A stretch of 37,129 nucleotides of DNA, taken from contig JAKANS010000043.1 in NCBI GenBank assembly GCA_021823625.1, forward strand, positions 1 through 37,129, given 5' to 3'. This document shows, one piece after another, positions 17,788-30,100 of this stretch (positions within the stretch are counted from its first letter, which is position 1; every line of letters begins with the position of its first letter). The notes beneath the pieces were generated by a model. That model saw only the letters and a list, made by a program, of their open reading frames with translations. It was not told the DNA's origin and ran no database searches. This DNA comes from a bacterium (GTDB lineage: Bacteria; Verrucomicrobiota; Verrucomicrobiia; Limisphaerales; J093). Both the position numbers and the translations under genes were made by a program.

Positions 17788-17817
17788 GGCGCCAAGCCGG
17801 CTGAAAGCCGGCGCGCC
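17788..17817. repeat. Compact hairpin repeat upstream of mntA
   Basis: GCCGGCT (17796-17802) and AGCCGGC (17806-17812) form a perfect 7-bp stem with a GAA loop. An outer GGCGC/GCGCC pair brackets it with a CAA bulge. A CTCAGCC-containing direct repeat (GGTCCTCAGCC near 17690 and AGTCCTCAGCC near 17831) flanks the structure on both sides. It looks like a REP-type element and occupies much of the gap before the toxin-antitoxin pair. Confidence 0.55.
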
Positions 17818-17912
17818 AGGGGGGCGGACAGTCCTCAGCCTCCCGCTGGATGCGTTTGACAGTTGAATCCGCCGCGCGGCGAAGGCACGCTTTATCCATT
17901 GTTGGACGAGCG

Positions 17913-18251
17913 ATGACGACCATTCCTGCCATCCAAGTCCGGTTGTCGGCGGAAGCGATCGCGGCTTTCTGCCGGCGTTGGGGGCTGGCGCGTTTGGAGA
18001 TCTTCGGCTCGGCGCTCCGCCCTGATTTCCAGCCTGGCAGCGACATGGACTTTCTCTACACCCCCGGTCCACACTTCAAGCGGGAGCAGGCGTGGGGACC
18101 GTGGGGACAGAACCGGATGGCCGGGGAGTTGGCCGTGATCGTGGGCCGTCCGGTGGATCTGATCGAGCGAAGGCAGATCGAACGCCACCGGAACTGGATC
18201 CGCCGCGAACACATCCTCCAAACCGCGCAACCGCTCTATGTGGAAGGATGA
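17913..18251 (+). CDS. mntA: MntA-like nucleotidyltransferase antitoxin
   Basis: This 112-residue protein is a minimal nucleotidyltransferase. The signature FGSALRPDFQPGSDMDFL (G32, S33, D44, D46) fits G-S-x10-D-x-D, and a third acidic residue comes later in VDLIER. In the HepT/MntA toxin-antitoxin system this enzyme is known to transfer AMP to a tyrosine of HepT and so neutralise it. The start at 17913 follows a GGACGAG sequence that could bind the ribosome. An upstream in-frame ATG at 17850 is less likely because the family begins near the LSAEAI helix. The end overlaps the hepT start by 14 bases, as usual for this pair. Confidence 0.87.
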   Translation: MTTIPAIQVRLSAEAIAAFCRRWGLARLEIFGSALRPDFQPGSDMDFLYTPGPHFKREQAWGPWGQNRMAGELAVIVGRPVDLIERRQIERHRNWIRREHILQTAQPLYVEG

Positions 18252-18591
18252 GGCCACCGCGGCTGACATTCTGCTGGCCGCGAAGGCGGTGCAGGAGTTT
18301 GTCGCCGGCATGTCCCAGGAACGGTTCCTCGCCGACTTCAAAACGCAGTGTGCCGTCCTGCAGCAGATCATCGTGCTGGGCGAGGCGGCCAAGCGGTTGT
18401 CGGCGGAATTCAGGGCCAGACACGACCAGATTCCTTGGGGCAGCATCGCGGGTCTGCGGGACCGCTGTGTTCACGGATACGACCAGGTGGACCTCGAAAT
18501 CATCTGGCAGGTCACGCAGGAGCATGCGCCGAAGCTGGCCCAATACCTTGACGCTGTGCTGCCGAAACCACCGTCCGCCGAACCCGGATGA
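18238..18591 (+). CDS. hepT: HepT-like ribonuclease toxin (DUF86)
   Basis: A 117-residue, all-helical HEPN protein. The catalytic motif is R74-DRCV-H79-G-Y81, which fits the R-x4-H-x-Y signature of HepT RNases, and Y81 is the expected site of AMP addition by MntA. The family cleaves RNA as a dimer when not modified. The WKDEATAADILLAAKAVQEF start and GEAAKRLS helix are typical. The gene overlaps mntA by 14 bases, so translation is coupled and the pair is probably one transcript. The following gene starts 64 bases downstream in the same direction and is unrelated in function. Confidence 0.9.
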   Translation: MWKDEATAADILLAAKAVQEFVAGMSQERFLADFKTQCAVLQQIIVLGEAAKRLSAEFRARHDQIPWGSIAGLRDRCVHGYDQVDLEIIWQVTQEHAPKLAQYLDAVLPKPPSAEPG

Positions 18592-18655
18592 CGCGACGAA
18601 ACCGGTAAAGCTTCCTCGCTTGGCAGCGCCGCGGTTTGGCAGTTTCATTGACGCC

Positions 18656-21600
18656 ATGAAAGCCCGCGCCTGGTTGCTCTCGGTCTTCGCCATTGTTTCC
18701 GCCGCCGCTGCCGAACCGGCTCGTGTCTGGGAAACCAATCTCGTCATCCCCACCTACCTCGCCGCGCCGCCGTCGCCGGTGCCGCGATTTTACGAGGGGC
18801 GCACCTACCAGGGCGCCAAGGCCACGTTCTACCCGTATCCCGTCCAGGACGTGCTCACGGACGTGAAATCGAACGTCACTTACCGGGCGCTGTTCCTCGA
18901 GAACCAATACCTCCAGATCGTGGTCCTGCCCGAGCTGGGCGGGCGCATTTTCTCGGCGGTGGACAAGACCGACGGCTACGACTTCTTCTACCGCCAGCAC
19001 GTCATCAAACCGGCGTTGATCGGGATGCTCGGCGCGTGGATCAGCGGCGGCGTGGAGTGGAACGTGCCGCATCATCACCGCGCCACCAGCTTCTCGCCGG
19101 TCGATTACACCACCACGACCAACACCGACGGCAGCGCGACCCTCTGGGTGGGTGAAATCGAATTGCGCCACCGGATGAAATGGCTGGTGGGCCTGACGCT
19201 TTACCCGGATCGCAGTTACCTCGAACTGACCTGCAAAATGTTCAACCGGACGCCGTTCGCGTGGCCGATGCTGTTCTGGATCAACGCCGCCGTGCACGCG
19301 AACGAGAATTACCAGGTCATCTTCCCGCCCGGCACCGAGTGGGCGGCGCAGCACGCGAAACCGGAGTTCGCGAGCTGGCCCATCGCGCACCAGGTCTATG
19401 GCGGCACCGACTACACCCGCGGCGTGGACATCTCGTGGTGGAAGAACCATCCCAACCCGGTGTCGTTCTTCGCGTGGAACTACCAGGACGACTGGTTCGG
19501 CGGCTACGATCACGGCAAGGAGGCCGGGGTCGTGCAGGTGTCGGACCATCACGTCGCGCCGGGCAAGAAGTTCTTCGAGTGGGGCAACGGGCCGGAAGGC
19601 GAGATGTGGTCGAAGATTCTCACCGACGAAGACGGCCCGTATCTGGAACTCATGGCCGGCGCGTGGTCGGACAACCAGCCGGACTACAGTTGGATTCAGC
19701 CCGGCGAGACGCGCGAGTGGAAACACTGGTGGTATCCGATTCGCAACCTGGGCGGAGTGAAGGCGGCGACGCGCGATTTGGCGGTGAACCTCGAAGTCAC
19801 GAACGACGTGGCGCGCGTCACCGTCAACGCCACCACGACGTTCACGAACGCCACGGTGGAACTGCGATGGCAGGACAATGTTCTTCAGGCCTGGGAGGTG
19901 CCGCTCGCTCCGGATCAGCCCTTCACTGCTGAGGAGTCGTTGGCAGGCTTCTACGCCTCGGAATTCACGAATCTTTGGGTGTCGGTCAGCACCGGGCGTT
20001 CCTGGAATCAGCGTGTGCTGGCGTCCAGCAGCCCGCCCACTTCGGTGCAGACCCCCATGCCCAAGCCGGTCGAACGCCCCAAGTCACCGAAAGACTATGC
20101 GAGCGCGGACGATCTCTATTTCACCGGCCAGCGGATCGAACAGCTTTACAGCCCTTCGTTCGAGGCACGGCCTTATTACGAGGAAATCCTCCGCCGCGAT
20201 CCGGGGGATTACCGCGCCAACACCGCAATGGGCATCCTGCTCTGCAAGCAATGGCGCTGGGAGGAGGCCACCCGTTACCTGAGCAATGCAATTGCGCGAG
20301 CCACGGCCAACTACATCCGCCCGCAGGACGGCGAGGCGTTCTATTACTTGGGCGTGGCGCTCGAGAGCCAGGCGGGTTTGCGCAGTCAAACGCATCCGGA
20401 AAATGAAAAGGCCCGGTTGGCGCTCCTTGCGGCTGCTGCCGAAGCCTTTCAAAAGGCCGCCTGGTCACCGGCGTGGCAGGCGGAGAGCTACCATCATCTC
20501 GCGGAGATCGCGTGCCAAAGGAGGGATTTCGATGCCGCGCTCGCGTTCATCGAGCAAGCGCGACAGAGGAACGCCCGCGATCCGCGGTTGCTCACTCTGC
20601 AGTCGGCGATTCTGCGGCTGCTGGGACGGCCCGACCAAGCCTCGCAATGCGCCTCAGAGGCCTTGAGTATCGATCCTCTCGACGCGAGAGCGCGCTTGGA
20701 ACACATCCTGGCGGGTTCGTCAGGACACTCCTGGCCGTCGGCATCGATCCCTCCTTCGTTGGAGTTCTCGATCGATCCTCGGGCTCTGGCCCCAGCGGTA
20801 CGAGGCGTGAGCCCTGCCGAGTTATCAGAGGTCGTCGCGGGTTTCGCGAATGCAGGATTCGCTGGCGATGCGGTCAACACGATCTTCAGCGCAGCCCTGG
20901 ACTCAGATGAAGCGCCTTGGAAGTTCAAGCCAGTTGACCCGCTGCTCGCATTGTGGGCGCGGTTTCTCAACCCGTATCAATATCCCGCCTCCGCCACCAA
21001 CACTCCGAGCGTGTTCCCCTTCCAATATGAGTCACTCGCCGTGCTTCGCGAGGCGGCGCGCGACCGCGATTCGAGCCAGGCAGACTATCTCCTCGGCTGC
21101 CTCCTTTACGACAACCAACCTGAGAACGCCGTCAAGGCCTGGGAGGAATCCCGCCGGCGCAACAGCCAATTCGCCTTCACGCACCGCAACCTCGGCCTCG
21201 CCTACGCCCAGTACGAACACGACGTTCCGAAGGCCATCGCGAGTCTCGAGCAGGCCGTCGAGTTCGACCCGAACGAGCCACGGTTTTTCTACGAACTGGA
21301 CCGTGAATACGAAGCGAACGGCACGGCGGTCGCCAAGCGCCTTGACCTCCTGCTCGAACATCAGGAGGTGGTGGCCCGGCGTGACGACGCGCTCACGCGC
21401 GAGATCGGGTTGTTGATTGTCGCTGGACTAGCCGATCCGCCGAAACTGGACCGCGCGGTCGAGTTGTTGACAACGCACCATTTTCGGAACTGGGAGGGCA
21501 GCGGCCAGATCCACAACGTCTATGTCGATGCCCTGCTGGCGCGCGGCCAGGTGCGGTTCAAGGCGGGGCAGGCCGGCGCCGCGCTCAAGGACTTCCGGGC

Positions 21601-22069
21601 CGCGCTGGAATACCCCGCGAACCTGGAGGTCGGGCGGGCACGTCGCTCGCCGCGCAACGCGGAAATCCAGTACTTCCTCGGCTTGGCGCGGGCTACGCTG
21701 GGCGAGTCCGCTCAAGCGAAGGAGGCGTTTGAAGCTACGGTCGCAGGTCGCGGCGGTGGCGGTTCGGAGTCGGACTTTTTCCGCGCGCTGGCGCTGCTAA
21801 AGCTCGACCGCGCCGCCGACGCCAGACCGCTCTTTGAGCGTTTGGTCAAGGCTGGTGAAGACCAACTGACGTGTGGCGAACAGCCGGACTACTTCGCCAA
21901 ATTCGGCGAGAAGCAAAGCGACCGGGTACGGCAGGCCAACGCCCATTACTTGATCGGTTTGGGCCGGCTCGGCTTGGGAGACACGTCACCCGCCAAAGCC
22001 GAGTTCAAACAGACGCTGGAACTTCACCCCGCGCACCTGGGCGCGGCGTTACAAACCGTTGAGCCGTAG
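18656..22069 (+). CDS. Secreted DUF5107 domain protein with TPR repeats
   Basis: A 1137-residue protein with a signal peptide (KARAWLLSVFAIVSAAAAEP). A DUF5107 domain follows at about residues 35-370. Features include LENQYLQIVVLPELGGRIFS, FYRQHVIKPALIG, WISGGVEWNVPHHH and an aromatic-rich core, which resemble the galactose mutarotase-like fold of carbohydrate-active enzymes. Residues about 480-1137 are tetratricopeptide repeats (for example NSQFAFTHRNLGLAYAQ, ANAHYLIGLGRLGLGD). DUF5107-TPR proteins are frequent in bacteria that degrade plant or algal polysaccharides, but I do not know a proven substrate. The frame is open for 188 codons before 18656 and overlaps mntA/hepT in another frame; the ATG at 18656 is chosen because the signal peptide starts there. 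Confidence 0.86.
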   Translation: MKARAWLLSVFAIVSAAAAEPARVWETNLVIPTYLAAPPSPVPRFYEGRTYQGAKATFYPYPVQDVLTDVKSNVTYRALFLENQYLQIVVLPELGGRIFSAVDKTDGYDFFYRQHVIKPALIGMLGAWISGGVEWNVPHHHRATSFSPVDYTTTTNTDGSATLWVGEIELRHRMKWLVGLTLYPDRSYLELTCKMFNRTPFAWPMLFWINAAVHANENYQVIFPPGTEWAAQHAKPEFASWPIAHQVYGGTDYTRGVDISWWKNHPNPVSFFAWNYQDDWFGGYDHGKEAGVVQVSDHHVAPGKKFFEWGNGPEGEMWSKILTDEDGPYLELMAGAWSDNQPDYSWIQPGETREWKHWWYPIRNLGGVKAATRDLAVNLEVTNDVARVTVNATTTFTNATVELRWQDNVLQAWEVPLAPDQPFTAEESLAGFYASEFTNLWVSVSTGRSWNQRVLASSSPPTSVQTPMPKPVERPKSPKDYASADDLYFTGQRIEQLYSPSFEARPYYEEILRRDPGDYRANTAMGILLCKQWRWEEATRYLSNAIARATANYIRPQDGEAFYYLGVALESQAGLRSQTHPENEKARLALLAAAAEAFQKAAWSPAWQAESYHHLAEIACQRRDFDAALAFIEQARQRNARDPRLLTLQSAILRLLGRPDQASQCASEALSIDPLDARARLEHILAGSSGHSWPSASIPPSLEFSIDPRALAPAVRGVSPAELSEVVAGFANAGFAGDAVNTIFSAALDSDEAPWKFKPVDPLLALWARFLNPYQYPASATNTPSVFPFQYESLAVLREAARDRDSSQADYLLGCLLYDNQPENAVKAWEESRRRNSQFAFTHRNLGLAYAQYEHDVPKAIASLEQAVEFDPNEPRFFYELDREYEANGTAVAKRLDLLLEHQEVVARRDDALTREIGLLIVAGLADPPKLDRAVELLTTHHFRNWEGSGQIHNVYVDALLARGQVRFKAGQAGAALKDFRAALEYPANLEVGRARRSPRNAEIQYFLGLARATLGESAQAKEAFEATVAGRGGGGSESDFFRALALLKLDRAADARPLFERLVKAGEDQLTCGEQPDYFAKFGEKQSDRVRQANAHYLIGLGRLGLGDTSPAKAEFKQTLELHPAHLGAALQTVEP

Positions 22070-22113
22070 TTGGGTCCGGCGCATCCCGGTCCAGACACGC
22101 GACTCAAAAGCAA

Positions 22114-22137
22114 CGGGGCGGTCTTGCGACCGCCCCG
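22114..22137. terminator. Bidirectional terminator hairpin
   Basis: CGGGGCGGTC (22114-22123) and GACCGCCCCG (22128-22137) form a perfect 10-bp stem with a TTGC loop. It lies between two convergent genes (ends at 22069 and 22172). A TTTG follows on the plus strand and TTGCTTTTG on the minus strand, so it could stop both transcripts. Confidence 0.65.
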
Positions 22138-22171
22138 CTTTGACGTACAGAAACACACAGACACCGGCGCG

Positions 22172-23167
22172 TCAGGCCGGTTTCCAAGTCGAAATTAGCC
22201 GCATATACTGTGCCCGTTCGAAGGCGCTCGGGTCAGGGCACTTTGCCTGGCTCATCGAGCCCTTCATCTGCGCCACCGATTCATATTCATGCTCTTCCAT
22301 CCACTGCTTCATCTCCTGCTCGATCACGGCGATGTGGGCCATGCCTTTGCGCAGCAGGACGGAGCAGAGCATGGTCACGTCCGCGCCCGCCATGAGCATC
22401 TTGAGCACGTCGTAAGCCGTGTGGATGCCGCTGGTAGCGGCCAGGCTGGCCTGCACGCGCCCGAACAGAATCGCCACCCAACGCAACGGCAGACGCCGCG
22501 CCTGCGGGGTGCTGAGCAGGATGCTGTGCTCGACTTCGAGGTTCTCGAGGTCGATGTCCGGCTGGTAGAACCGGTTGAACAGCACCAGGCCATCGGCGCC
22601 GGCGGTGTCGAGCTTCCGGGCCATGTTGGCCATGTTGCTGAAGAACGGGCTGAGCTTGACTGAGACGGGGATCTGCACCGCCTTTTTCACGCTCTTGAGA
22701 ATCTCCAGGTAAGTGTTCTCGACCTCCGCCCCGGTGAGGTCTGGGTCGGTGGGGATGTAGTAGATGTTGAGCTCGAGCGCGTCGGCGCCCGCCTGTTGAA
22801 TCTTCTTCGCGTAATCGGTCCAGCCGCCGACGGAGGTGCCGTTGAGGCTGGCGATGACGGGCAGCTTGGTGGCCTGCTTCGCCTTGACGATGTGTTCGAG
22901 GTAGTCGTCCGGGCCGAGCCGGAATTCGCTGACTTGCGGAAAATAGCTCAGCGATTCGGCGTAGCTTTCCGTGCCTTGTTCGAGCATGGCGTTCAGTTCT
23001 GCGTCTTCGCGCTTGAGTTGTTCCTCGAAAACCGAGGGCAGAACGATGGCCCCGGCGCCGGCGTCCTCGGCGCGCTTGATTTCGTCGAGCTCGCGCGTCA
23101 GCGGGCAGGCGGACGGCATGAGCGGGCTGCGGAGTTTCAGGCCCAGGTAAGTCGTGCTCAGATCCAT
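22172..23167 (-). CDS. Dihydroorotate dehydrogenase-like FMN oxidoreductase
   Basis: A 331-residue TIM-barrel flavoprotein that looks like class 1 dihydroorotate dehydrogenase. It has a start of DLSTTYLGLKLRSPLMPSAC, PVIASLNGTSVGGW, GADALELNIYY, PVSVKLSPFFSNM, GADGLVLFNRFY and GADVTMLCSVLLRKG. This subfamily is annotated as dihydroorotate dehydrogenase-like and is often encoded beside pyruvate:ferredoxin oxidoreductase. It sits 80 bases downstream of that gene here on the same strand. The context argues for a role in electron flow with ferredoxin or a flavin rather than pyrimidine synthesis, but the reaction is not established. The start at 23167 fits the family. A hairpin lies between the two genes. 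Confidence 0.85.
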   Translation of the reverse strand: MDLSTTYLGLKLRSPLMPSACPLTRELDEIKRAEDAGAGAIVLPSVFEEQLKREDAELNAMLEQGTESYAESLSYFPQVSEFRLGPDDYLEHIVKAKQATKLPVIASLNGTSVGGWTDYAKKIQQAGADALELNIYYIPTDPDLTGAEVENTYLEILKSVKKAVQIPVSVKLSPFFSNMANMARKLDTAGADGLVLFNRFYQPDIDLENLEVEHSILLSTPQARRLPLRWVAILFGRVQASLAATSGIHTAYDVLKMLMAGADVTMLCSVLLRKGMAHIAVIEQEMKQWMEEHEYESVAQMKGSMSQAKCPDPSAFERAQYMRLISTWKPA

Positions 23168-23208
23168 AGCAATTCCTTCAGGTTTGGGTGGACAGATTCG
23201 GGGCGGGT

Positions 23209-23236
23209 GCCGGCGCCTCCAAACGGAAGCGCCGGC
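23209..23236. promoter_or_regulatory. Intercistronic hairpin between nifJ and the DHOD-like gene
   Basis: GCCGGCGC (23209-23216) and GCGCCGGC (23229-23236) make a perfect 8-bp stem with a 12-base loop. There is no T run on the minus strand, so it is not a standard terminator. It may protect the upstream nifJ message from 3' decay or reduce expression of the downstream gene. Confidence 0.5.
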
Positions 23237-23247
23237 CCCCAGTCAAT

Positions 23248-26856
<3,609 letters not shown>

Positions 26857-27157
26857 GGTCCAATTCGATTTCGAACGTTAAGCCCTGCCGGCGCCGGTCT
26901 GCCGGGCCGCCCACAAGGCGGTCAAGGGCGAGCGGTGGCACCGGATCAGTCCTGAAGCACGCAGCGGACGCCGCAGCCACTCATCCGCGATTAGAATTCG
27001 GCCAAGCCCGTGCCTTCGCTCCACATGCCTTGGCCAGTCCTAGCCCTTTTTTGCGATGAGGTAGGCGCAATGGAGTCATAAGCCCCAACGAGCGCCAGCG
27101 GAGACCATCCGCCTCGCCCGCGGCGACGGAGTCCGCGTTCCGGCATACGGCGCCGGA
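26857..27157. other. Gene-free interval between two oxidoreductase genes
   Basis: The stretch lies upstream of nifJ and downstream of the indolepyruvate oxidoreductase gene, both on the minus strand. No coding pattern, strong hairpin with a T run, or good promoter match was found. It has short GC-rich inverted segments near 26885-26910 (GCCGGCGCCGG). The nifJ promoter is presumably here but cannot be pointed to. Confidence 0.4.
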
Positions 27158-30100
27158 TCAGACGGGGGCCAGAACGGACTCGCCTCGCGACGGCTGCACG
27201 GCCAGTTCGGCGAGCCAGATTTCGGCCTGCCGGCGCGCGGCGTCCATTTTGGGATAGCGGATCTCGCGGTAGCCGGTCACCGATTCGGGTAGTTCCAGAA
27301 CCTTGAGGAAGGTCTGGTAGCGGACGGCGTCGGTGGCCAGGTCGGCAAAGCGCGGCAGCAAGTCGGCGTACCAGTCGCGGAAGTTTTTTTCCGGCCGATG
27401 CCAGTCGGGGAGCACGCGCCGCAGCCAGCGCATGCGCTTCATGAGGTCCAGCATCCAGTCGCGCGTCTTCATGTCCCACGCGATCTCGCGGCCCAGCAGG
27501 TTGAATTGCGGCCGGTTCAGGTGCCGGTATTCGAGGCGATCGCCCCGCGCCGGATCCACCTGGTACCGCGCCCGGTCGCGACGGTGCTTTTCCTCGCTGG
27601 TCAAAAGGTGGGCGACATAGATCTCGTCCTTGATCGCCATCACCTTGTGGAGATTCCAAATGACCGCCCGCGTCGCGGCGAGGCCGAGGCCGGGGCGATC
27701 GGCGACGCGCAGTTGCTCGACGAGGTCAGCATACCGCTTCGCGTAAGCCAGATCCTCGAACTGGATCAAATCATAGACCCGGCGGGCGAATTCGCGGCGC
27801 AACTCGTCGTCCTCGGGCCAGTCTGCCACGGTCGATTCCACCAACTCGCGGTATTGCTTGCCGAGCCGGCCGCCGGCACGCCGCGACCGCGCGAGGATGT
27901 CCACCTTGTCCGCCAGCACTTCCGCGTAGGTGTCGGGTTCGCGATAGATGGCCGCCGCACGCAGCACGGCGGCGCGGTCATGCACGAGACAACGGCCGAG
28001 GTTGAAGGCCTTGAGGTTGTCGGCCGCCGCCGCCCCCAGGCCGGAGTGGATCGCCCACTCGAGGCTCGCGAGGCCGAGCGGGAGCAGCCCGCGCTGAAAG
28101 GCCACGCCCAGCATCACGATGTTCGCGTAAAGCTGGTTGCCGAAAAAGTGTTCCGAGAGCCGCGAAATGTCGTCGCTGAAATACGCGTCGGCGCGCGTGT
28201 TGGCGCGGAGCTGGGCTTCGAGCTGGGCCACCGCGAAATCGTCCTTGCCCAGCAGGGTGAGGATGGTCGGCGTTTTGTGGGTGTTGACGACGACCGCCGT
28301 GCGCTGGCGGCTGCCGACGCGCTGGTTGGTGGAAGGATCGAGCGCGCGCGCCGCCTCGAGCACATCCACGCCCAGCAACAGATCCGCCTTGCCGTAAGGA
28401 ATCAAGTTGGACGTGAATGGGCCTCCGCGCGGCGTGTAGGTGATCATCGAATAGACGCCGCCGTTCCGGATCGCCAGCCCCTTCTTGTCGCAATACTGGA
28501 TGCAATAACCTTCGCGGTGGCCGGCCAGCACAAGGATGGCGGTGGCGGTGCCGATGCCCATGCCGCCCACACCGGCCAGGTAACCATGCCACGGGCGGTC
28601 GAGCTTGCTGGGCGCCGGCGCCGGCAGATGCGCCAGATCGAGCCGCTCGATCGGTGCCGGGGCGGGCTGGCCGCGCGTCACGATCACTTCCTCGAACGAG
28701 GGACACGCCTTCACGCGCGGGCCGTCCTTGTCCGTCGTCACCATGAAGCGCGTGCAGGCGCCGTCCGCCACGCACCACGAAAGGTCGATCTCCACCTTCT
28801 GGCCGTAAGGGGTCTGGTTCAGGGTGAGGCCGGGGCAGCCGGTCGCCTTGGTGCATTCCAGGCAGTTCTCGCAAACCTCGTGCGTGATGTTGATGAACCG
28901 CTTGGTGGGCAGGAAACCCTGCGCCTTCAACGTGCGGCGCTCTTCACGGGCGCGACGGCGATGGAACGTGATGCCACATTCCTTGTCGGCGACGACCACT
29001 TTGACGCCGTTTTGGAGGATCGTTTTTTCGAGCAATGCGCGGTAGCTCTCGACTTCGGCCGGGTTCACGCGCACCACGGTCGCGCCGGAGCTGGCCTGAT
29101 CGGTGAGGCCCGCGATCACGGCGTCGATGTTCTGCGCGAACGTCTTTTCGCCCAACAAACTTTCGTCCAGGCCGGGCGTCGTCTGGTGGCCGGTCATGGC
29201 GGTGGTTTTGTTGTCGAGGATGATGTAGGTGATGTCCTGGCCGTTTTTGAGCGAGTTCGAAATGGCGATCTGCCCGCTGTGGAAAAAGGTCGAGTCGCCC
29301 ATGAACACGACCTGCTTGTTGCGGATGAACGGATCGATGCCGGCCCCGGTGCCGCCCCCCAGGCCCATGCCCGAATAGTTGTGCATGAGGTCTTTGGTCG
29401 GCTCGAACATCAGCATCGTGTAACAGCCGGTGTCGCCGTGGAACAACAGGTCCACCAGCGCCGTGCCGTGGACGCGCTGCATGTAAAGCGGATCGCGGAA
29501 CTGCTTCTTGATCTCGGTGAGCACGCTCGCCGAATCGCGGTGCGGACAGCCCGGACAAAACGTCGGCGTGCGCGGCGCCACCTTGAGATCGATGGCCTTG
29601 ACCTCGGCGATCAAGTCCAGCTCGCGCTGCACGCGGCGGCGGTCGATGCGCCCCGCCAACTCCGGCGTGGCCAGAAACAACGGCCCGAGCCGGCGGATGA
29701 GCTTGCTCGGGTTTAGACCGCGTGTCTCCGGAATGCCGGTCAGCCCGTTCGGGAATTGTTTGCCCCAGACTTCGCCGGGCAACGGCCGCGATTCATGATC
29801 GGCGTTCTGTCGCGCGCGGCTGATGATTTCGACCACCATTTCTTCCAGAAAACCGCGCCGTTCCTCGATCACAAACAACCGCCGCAGTCCGGCCGCAAAC
29901 TCCGTCACCAGCGACGGGTCCAGCGGGTAGGTCACGCCGACTTTCAGGATCGGGAAATGGCCGTCCAACCCCATCTCGGCCAGGGCGTGGCGGAGGTAGC
30001 AATACGCCGCCGCGGAAGTCACAAAGCCGAGCCGCGCCTCCGCGTTGGTGTCGGTGGCGGGGCGCAGGACACGGTTCGCCCCGTACCGGCGCGCGCTCGC

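Noticed and set aside
18092..18655. N-terminal extension of the DUF5107 protein
   Set aside because: It overlaps mntA/hepT in another frame, and a clear signal peptide begins at 18656.
27398..29716. A 772-codon plus-strand open frame
   Set aside because: Antisense to the indolepyruvate oxidoreductase gene; composition typical of a GC-rich shadow frame.
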